64,000 bases of DNA. Origin: Nematostella vectensis. Its lineage: Eukaryota; Cnidaria; Anthozoa; Actiniaria; Edwardsiidae. The stretch is taken from the NCBI RefSeq assembly GCF_932526225.1, contig NC_064037.1, positions 6,988,203 to 7,052,202 on the forward strand. The letters are read 5' to 3'. Below are positions 47,708-64,000 of the stretch, piece by piece; the first letter of the stretch is position 1, and each line of letters starts with the position of its first letter. A program made the translations under genes and the position numbers. A model generated the notes under the pieces. That model had not been told where the DNA came from and searched no databases. It saw nothing but the letters and a program-made list of their open reading frames with translations.

Positions 47708-49332
47708 TCTCGCCCCAGTGCCTATAGGCCCGAAACGACTGTTTGCCCCAGACCTTTCCCGCGCAATTCAAAATAAAGCAAGCCAAAGTCCTGTCAAAGT
47801 CACATCAAATCGAAATGTATGTAAGGAAACCTTCACAAGGAAAGAGTCAGAAAATGGGCTAAGGTAAGGTTATCATTGAAATGTTTTAACTTAAAAGTCC
47901 TCTGACGTTATGACTGTTTTGAGAATGAAAACCTTTTGTGTGATTGATAAGTACTTTACTTCATCTCCTCTTCTTGATGAAAGCTCGCTCTCACACTTTT
48001 TATAAAACCGTCTCAGTCTCAACAACGATCTCTCCTTTTTTTAAATGCACTGTAAGAACATGGATAGGAAGCGGTCTTGAAGAGAATGGGCCCATTTCCC
48101 TGTATTTTCCATTTGCCCCTTTCTTTACTGACACATGTAGAAATCACGTGACTTTTCGAGTGGAAAATCATGCCAAAACGGCAGCGGCTGTCAGTCAAAG
48201 GGATGAAAAACATAAGGTAAAAACAAACTGTTTTTGTGAGATAAGCCCTTTCTTGCATTATTCGTAAGTGCTGAATTAGTTGCCGTTTGTTTGTGTTATT
48301 TAGCCAAAACACATGCCAATTTCATGTAGTACTAGTAAAATAATTAGCATTTTTGTGTGAAGGTATTATAGGGGTATTTTTTCGAACGCCCAACAAGCAT
48401 CCCTACTTTTATATTTACCATGAAGAAAGTCCCTCCTCCCTCCTTCCCACCCCTGGATCTGAAAGGCTCACCATCTGGCCTATGCACTGATCATTTAACC
48501 GCACCCCTCCTGGAGTAAGGGTAGGAGATTAGATTTTAACCCTGACCCTTCAGGCGTGTACAGAGGATTGGCTGAGGGAGGGGGGGGGGGGGTGTGCGCA
48601 CTCATAGATATCACATGGAAGAAGCATAGTATTTGAAGATTCTTCTATAAGAAATGACCCACTTTTTTTGCCGCCTAGGGGAGGGGCTCCGCACACCCCC
48701 CCTATGTATGCGCCTGCCCTCGGGATAGTAACTGTACATTTGAGATGATACACCATCTGAAATGAGCCTTTTATATCTCTCAAAACATTTTTGTATATGT
48801 TGAACCGTGGGATGCAAGGATAAAACGAGAGACTTTGTCTTTCTTGAAATTCATATATTCTGTAAAACATGGTTATCTATTCCCCTGATGGCTTCAGCGT
48901 TTCCCAAGATTGTAGAAGGCTGTTTCCAATTTCTATTTGCCCCTACCCCTAAAAGTCAAAAACAGTCCATACCACCACCCCCTCAGGACAGATTCTAGTT
49001 CAAAAGTGTGCTAAACCACCACATTTGAAATAACTAGTGCATTAGGACCCCTTCTGGTATCTGACCTTCGGTGTGTTCTTAGCATATTTAAAATTTGGTC
49101 AAATCTTTGACAAAGTTCTTATAAAAAAAGAGTGTATTCATCACGGCGGCCATAGTTGATTATTCATTAAATCAATAAGTTAGTCACTTGGTCGCTTTAC
49201 GGGTTCCTGCTAACGTCTTTATCGAATAACTTACATCTAAGCAGTTATATCATTTTAGATAAGTAAGCTCTTGCAATTTAAATGCTTTTGTAAGATTGAT
49301 ATGTAGCATTCTCTGTTGCTACGCGCAACGTG
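47708..49332. other. intergenic region upstream of IFT52
   Basis: The IFT52 promoter should lie in the first few hundred bases. A G tract and a possible decayed transposon with GC-rich ends lie at about 48552-48722. A dispersed repeat shared with CCT6 intron 13 lies at about 49050-49130. No gene is supported. Confidence 0.5.
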
Positions 49333-49965
49333 TCATATTAGTGGAAGCGTTTTGCACGGGTGATTACACGAGCGAAATAACCATTCCATTACAAGTTCAT
49401 GTGCAGAGAGCTGCCGGTATCGCACGAAAATCCTCGGCTTGGGATTTTTATCGGTTAAAACACCAGGGTTCAATGAAACACTATCCGTAGATTCCGTAGA
49501 ATAACTCATCTCCCCACTCGTATCTACACTGTTTTCTTCGTCTTCGTTTGTGAATAAGTTCTCCTTACTAAATGATTGATAGAATTCTGCGGCCTTGTTC
49601 AGCGGCGTAGGACTGCGAATCTCGCCTCTCTCGGTTATAACCATACGTTGAGGTCTTCCTTTATAAAAGCAAAATTCTTTGTCGTCTTCAAAGTGCCTAA
49701 GTGCCCTCTCAACACGGTAAGACAGTCTTTTCGGCGTGAAAGGAAGTCCAAAGGTGTCCGCTTTTTGCTTAGTCGCTGGAGTTGTGCGCGGCCTTATAAT
49801 GCTTCTCTCTAAGGTTTGTCGCCGTGGTAGTTTGGCTGTACGCACGTAGGGACTCTCATGTCCCGCCATTATTTCCATATCGTCAAATGCATGCTTGTCT
49901 CTTGAACTCACCCTGAGTTCTTGCTGGCTCCAATTTATTGCGGTATGCGACCTTTTTGTACACAT
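49333..49965 (-). CDS. hypothetical protein, single-exon ORF, 210 aa, family not recognised
   Basis: This is one of the longest uninterrupted reading frames in the window. The start ATG is at 49965. The first 60% is basic and hydrophilic (AKLPRRQTLERSIIRPRTTP, PFTPKRLSYRVERALRHFED, KGRPQRMVITERGEIRSPTP). An acidic Ser/Thr-rich stretch follows (NEDEENSVDTSGEMSYSTES). There is no signal peptide or membrane segment. It may be a short nuclear or cytoplasmic protein, or the 5' exon of a spliced gene whose true donor lies inside (for example near 49460). No function is proposed. Its length makes chance less likely but does not exclude it. Confidence 0.5.
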   Translation of the reverse strand: MCTKRSHTAINWSQQELRVSSRDKHAFDDMEIMAGHESPYVRTAKLPRRQTLERSIIRPRTTPATKQKADTFGLPFTPKRLSYRVERALRHFEDDKEFCFYKGRPQRMVITERGEIRSPTPLNKAAEFYQSFSKENLFTNEDEENSVDTSGEMSYSTESTDSVSLNPGVLTDKNPKPRIFVRYRQLSAHELVMEWLFRSCNHPCKTLPLI

Positions 49966-51024
49966 ATTTAACCTTTACATAAAGTTATTGATGAACAATG
50001 AACTCAAGCTTAGACTCGATTAACTTTAACTTTTTCATCTCGATAAACTGGAGAAGATATGTTTACTACAAGAGTGACTTTCAAGATATCGCGACTGTGG
50101 CACTGTGGCCAGCGCGCCTGCTGTTGTTAGAACTGATTATGAAATATTTATATTTGTTTGTTTTTATTCCATTACCGACTTATCACCTCGGACGTCATCT
50201 GTGTCACGCTTCTTTGATTAAACTTCAAGAGTTTGGTAATCTTACGATTTCGAGTTCAATTTGGAAATAATACTTACACGAGTGAATTTTTTCAAAAGCT
50301 CAAATTGCACGAGCTGTCTTCGGAGACAATTTCTTCGGAGACAATTTCGGCAAAGGTTTCCTAGGCCTTGACTCTCACTGCCAATGTGGCGGCCAATTTT
50401 TAATTGTCACGCGTTCCCTAGAGGCCCACCCATCCCTATATATTTAGCTAATCACATTTGTATTTCACTTGACCTTACCAGTTTTGCATAACGCGTCGTT
50501 TTTTTTCCGGGGTTGTTTTCCCCCATTTTTCTGCTTGTTGATACATAAACATGTTTGTATATTTTTACATTACATTTAAACTTGTAAAATTGGTCTCCAA
50601 TAAACTGGTGCGCGTCATTTCAGGCCTATATCCACGGGAGGTGCACAGGGAGCTCACCTCTACGGTTTGAATAAAGTTAGATATGTTTTTTAGCTTTGCG
50701 TTGTTGTTGATTTAGTGCGTGTGTGCGTTTGTATCTCTTGTCTTCTTTTTCGGCGCCCGATGCTTTCTGCCGCTCTCTCATTTGTTAGCGGTCTAACGGC
50801 CGTCCCGACTGCGAAATGCGCAACACGACCGCCGAAGGTCCACTTTCGGTTCCCAATGGACGTGCTATTTGTAGACAAAACTATAAAGCGTAAGATAGAT
50901 CACTCTGGTATGCAACCAAATCCGACAATAAACGTCCCGTTGAGGTAATGAAAAGACATAAAAAAAAATCCCTTATTGTTCTTTCGGGGATGGTCAGATT
51001 TTTATCAGAGAACTCATTCCGTCC

Positions 51025-51056
<32 letters not shown>

Positions 51057-54032
51057 GAGTACGGGCCTGCACTTCTCACACCTTGTGCGTTATTTATGTA
51101 GAATATACAAAATAGATATAGGTACATTTGTTCTGCCAGGCCAAGAGTGCTCGATAGTGACTAAAAGTCAGAAGAGCATAATCAGTTCATGAAACTCTGA
51201 GTCGCCGGTGCGCCAGGAACCATATATATTATTGAATATACAATATAAACATTTTCTGTGGGAAGGATCGAAGAACATAAGCACAGAACACGGGTTTTAG
51301 TAATGTATTCCAGTAAAGACATGATCATATCATTTTTTTTCTTCTTTCTGGCGCACACCAGGAGTTCTAAAGGACACAAAAATGAGGAAAATTGCGATAG
51401 CTCGGCTTACCTGGGTTTCTTTACTCTCTGTAAGTACAAAGCAATCACCAAAAAAATGGAATTCGACTCTGCCAAATTTTCGTCTTTAATAAGACTTCTT
51501 TTTCTTTTTCTTCTTCTTCTGCCCTGGAGAGGTCTTATTAAAGACGAAAATTTGGCAGAGTCGAATTCCAGTTTTTGGTGTATTGCAATCACAAGTCTAG
51601 AAGAGTAGAAAAGTGACCAATCCAGAAGAAATTTATACACATCCTAATTCAATATTTTGTGATAACCTCTATAGACCGAAAGCGCAAGAAAAGAAGTGCT
51701 CCAACGGGAGGGCCTATTTTAGGCCTGGTGACAAGCCTCTGGGCCCTCAGGGTTTTCCTGGGGAGCGCCCGAGAACGCGGGTCTGGGAATGTGAATATTG
51801 CCATTGCTCGCATGCGAGCGCACATTTCAGCCATGCCCACGCACATTGCTCTTGCATACACGCCCCATCAAAAAAAGAATGCTCGTTTGCTTCGTGTTTT
51901 TATTTCGGCTTTATATCATTTAAATCTATTAAAAAGGTACCAAGTCGACAGTTGAAGATAGATCCTTGCTATTACGAGCTACAACGTGACGCACAGAGAA
52001 ATCAGGCAGATTATAATGTTTATTTTTTACGTGCGCATCATGCTCAATGATTACTTTTCGAACTGTCGATGCATTACAAAGAGAAATGCAATTTGTAAAA
52101 ACGAAAGGCTTGCCAAGAACCATTCCTTGGCCCTCACTGAGCTTATTTGCATTGCGTCGCGTAACAGTTAGAACGACTGCTTAGCAGCGGTGGCGCAGGG
52201 GCGGCGCGAATCCCCTCGACCGCCAAAAAGTGTCCTTCTCCTATCAAAGAAAGCAAATCGGCAAATTCCAGCCACGCGCTTGTGAGTTATCGGAGTTCAA
52301 CTGCAAATAAACACTAGTGATAGATCAAACTTCTTCGCCACTTTCATGCTTTTAGTCACACAGTGCAAACCTGTGGGCTTTGTTATTGGATTGATATTAC
52401 AAACTAGATTTTGCTGGTGCTCATGTTTTAAACTTTCTAACAGCGAAAATATCCTACTGGTGTATTGATTGATTTGTCGTCTGACTGTTATGGTAACCAA
52501 AATTGCCAACAGGTATAATATTTTTTTCGTTGCGAAAATAAACTTACAAATGCGACCGTTTAGTCGCTTACTCTTGCTCGAGAACCGAGCAAACTTTGAA
52601 TGCTACCCCTTCTCACTGTAAGACAAAATGACACAGTATGGGTAGCTTAGGCCCTCGCCACACTAGCAAGAACAATCTGGAACAATCTGGAAATCCTCAC
52701 ATCGAGTATGTTATATATCGTCTTTTGTTTATAGACCTAATCGTTAGTTAACGTATTGTGAAAATTAATTGTTTTGTCGTTCTACGATGAAATGTCCCTT
52801 ATAATTGATTGTCGCGAATATTTCCAAATGAATATTGCTACTGTACCGTTGCATGATTCAATCTAGACCATGATCTTGGGGATCACAATTTATTGTGTGA
52901 GCTTTGGCGTTTATCGGTTTCCCTCGATGGAAAGCTTATATAAGCGGAGCAAAACCCTACAATCGTCACCTATTGGTGAAATGATAGGGATAGCGGGAAT
53001 TTTCTTGAGTTTATTTACAGGCAAAACGGCGGCTTTACTTGAGGGATTTAAGGTTTTGCGTGTCTTTAATCGATGGTCCATGGAATTTTAATTCCTCGTA
53101 GTGCCACCTACCCGAATGCGAAAGGCATCTGTACAAAAATGTGGAATTATTTCCTAATAGAAAAAGTCTATAAGTCTAAACACTTTGGATTTCTCTGTGG
53201 TTAGACTCCTTTCTAATTCAGATTCAAACCTTGAGCTTTGGGTAAAAAAAGATAGGAGATTTTGTCTACCCAAACAAGCATGCATGCGCTAGTTTTATTA
53301 ATGAGCGCCATTGCTCCTTGTCTATGAAAAAAAAATGTTCGTTTATTATTTTTAAAAATCGAAATTCAACAAAATTAGATTTGTGTGCTAGGATTTTCTT
53401 TTGCACCTGTCATAGAATGTTTCTCGCAAACGAGAGCTTTCGTTGGTTGATCCCCAAGAGACGGCTGACGTAAATCCGGTCAATGGCGTCTTCAACTCTA
53501 CCATCCACTCACAGTGCAGAATTCCTTTGGCTGATCGCTACCAGATAACAATACGGGCTATTTCTGACCATTATTTGGCACTCCTATTGGCGCAAAACAC
53601 CCCCGGAGAAATAATAGTCATCTTTGAATTAATTTTTAAAAAGAAAAAAACCTTTCCCGACATCCAATGCAAATACCAGAACTTCTGCGTTCCGGTCGCG
53701 ATTTGTACTGATTGTAATTTTTCGTAAAAAGAGGCCGAAAAGACATCTATTTTCCTGAAACACACAAGGAAAAAAGCCAAGGAAGAAAGAAAAGGGAAAT
53801 CTCTTCATTTGTATTTTACGCGTTCGGGATTTACTTGGGAATTTCCGCGAAAAATTGCATTTTGAATAAATTATTCGCCAAGTGGCGATGCGAGACGGTT
53901 GAGATCAATTATCCCTGTGGAACAACTGCTTGCAACTCGCGCTGTGATTGGCCAGTCGTATCAAGGCTGCAAAATCTTGCCTTTCGAGCAAACTCCTCTT
54001 CGTCATGGCGTAAATATTAGTGAATCTACAAG
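49966..54032. other. gene-poor region upstream of otoferlin
   Basis: It contains the hairpin at 51457-51570, a C tract near 51025-51045, a small tandem of CTTCGGAGACAATTT near 50320-50350 and the presumed otoferlin promoter toward 54000. Short ORFs here carry no recognisable domain. Confidence 0.5.
51457..51570. repeat. perfect inverted repeat with 39-bp arms and 36-bp pyrimidine-rich loop
   Basis: Arms 51457-51495 and 51532-51570 are exact reverse complements (beginning TGGAATTCGACTCTGCC). Weaker pairing extends outward for about 17 more bases on each side (GCAATCACCAAAAA against its partner). The loop is TTC-rich on the plus strand. No transposon ends or clear target duplication were found. 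Transcribed RNA would fold into a long perfect stem. Confidence 0.93.
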
Positions 54033-63915
<9,883 letters not shown>

Positions 63916-64000
63916 GTATGTATTGTTTGTTTTACTCACTTCTAAGAGCACTGCATGATAATATGCTCACAATTCTTCTGGCATTAGTGAATACAGTCAG

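Noticed and set aside
48550-48870. 106-aa minus-strand ORF with GGVCGAPPLGGKK motif
   Set aside because: Lies within GC-rich repeat sequence typical of a decayed transposon; no gene support.
51613-52050. 145-aa plus-strand ORF with a Cys/His-rich stretch
   Set aside because: The Cys/His residues do not form a known zinc-finger spacing, and a similar-length opposite-strand frame overlaps it; no other support.

Overview
This window is nuclear genomic DNA from an animal, most likely a cnidarian and quite possibly a sea anemone such as Nematostella. The placement is an inference. It rests on intron-rich genes with vertebrate-like proteins, short to moderate introns, AT-rich non-coding DNA and many small inverted-repeat transposons. 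I found no rRNA, tRNA, CRISPR array or bacterial-type operon. Most single ORFs in the window are noise. The real genes were recovered by joining exons whose GT/AG boundaries, reading phases and conserved protein motifs agree.

Layout. (1) 1-6851, minus: a secreted somatomedin-B/thrombospondin-1 protein (SBSPON-like), 3' end outside the window, with a 5.5 kb first intron. (2) 6852-11072: intergenic, with two inverted-repeat elements. (3) 11073-23238, minus: complete 19-exon CCT6 (chaperonin zeta, 532 aa). Its introns carry a 16-copy minisatellite, a duplicated acceptor, a MITE, and an internally deleted piggyBac nested in another repeat. (4) 23630-26526, plus: complete MLEC (malectin, 266 aa), head-to-head with CCT6. 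(5) 27256-29165: a minisatellite of about 32-34 bp units. (6) 30236-33854, minus: a TLC-domain gene of the TLCD3/FAM57 family (299 aa). (7) 34424-40567, plus: complete SGF29 (321 aa), head-to-head with the TLC gene. (8) 42387-47707, minus: IFT52 (about 430-446 aa), convergent with SGF29. (9) 49333-49965, minus: an unrecognised 210-aa ORF. (10) 49966-54032: no convincing gene, but a 39-bp-arm perfect hairpin. (11) 54033 to beyond the right edge, plus: the first 13 exons of an otoferlin-type ferlin.

The genes are unrelated housekeeping and cell-biological functions: protein folding, ER glycoprotein quality control, lipid/membrane biology, chromatin reading, ciliary transport and calcium-linked membrane fusion. 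They do not form a pathway.

The most unusual signal is a recurring pattern at exon edges. The 3' end of CCT6 exon 12 plus its 5' splice site has been amplified about 16 times into the following intron. Independently, the 3' end of otoferlin exon 7 plus its 5' splice site has been amplified about 27 times into its intron. A third array of acceptor-like units runs directly into otoferlin exon 10. Single-copy edge duplications occur at CCT6 exon 18 (acceptor) and at the last exon of SGF29. I propose this as a local class of splice-junction-derived tandem repeats. The sequence similarity is seen directly; mechanism and consequence are inference.
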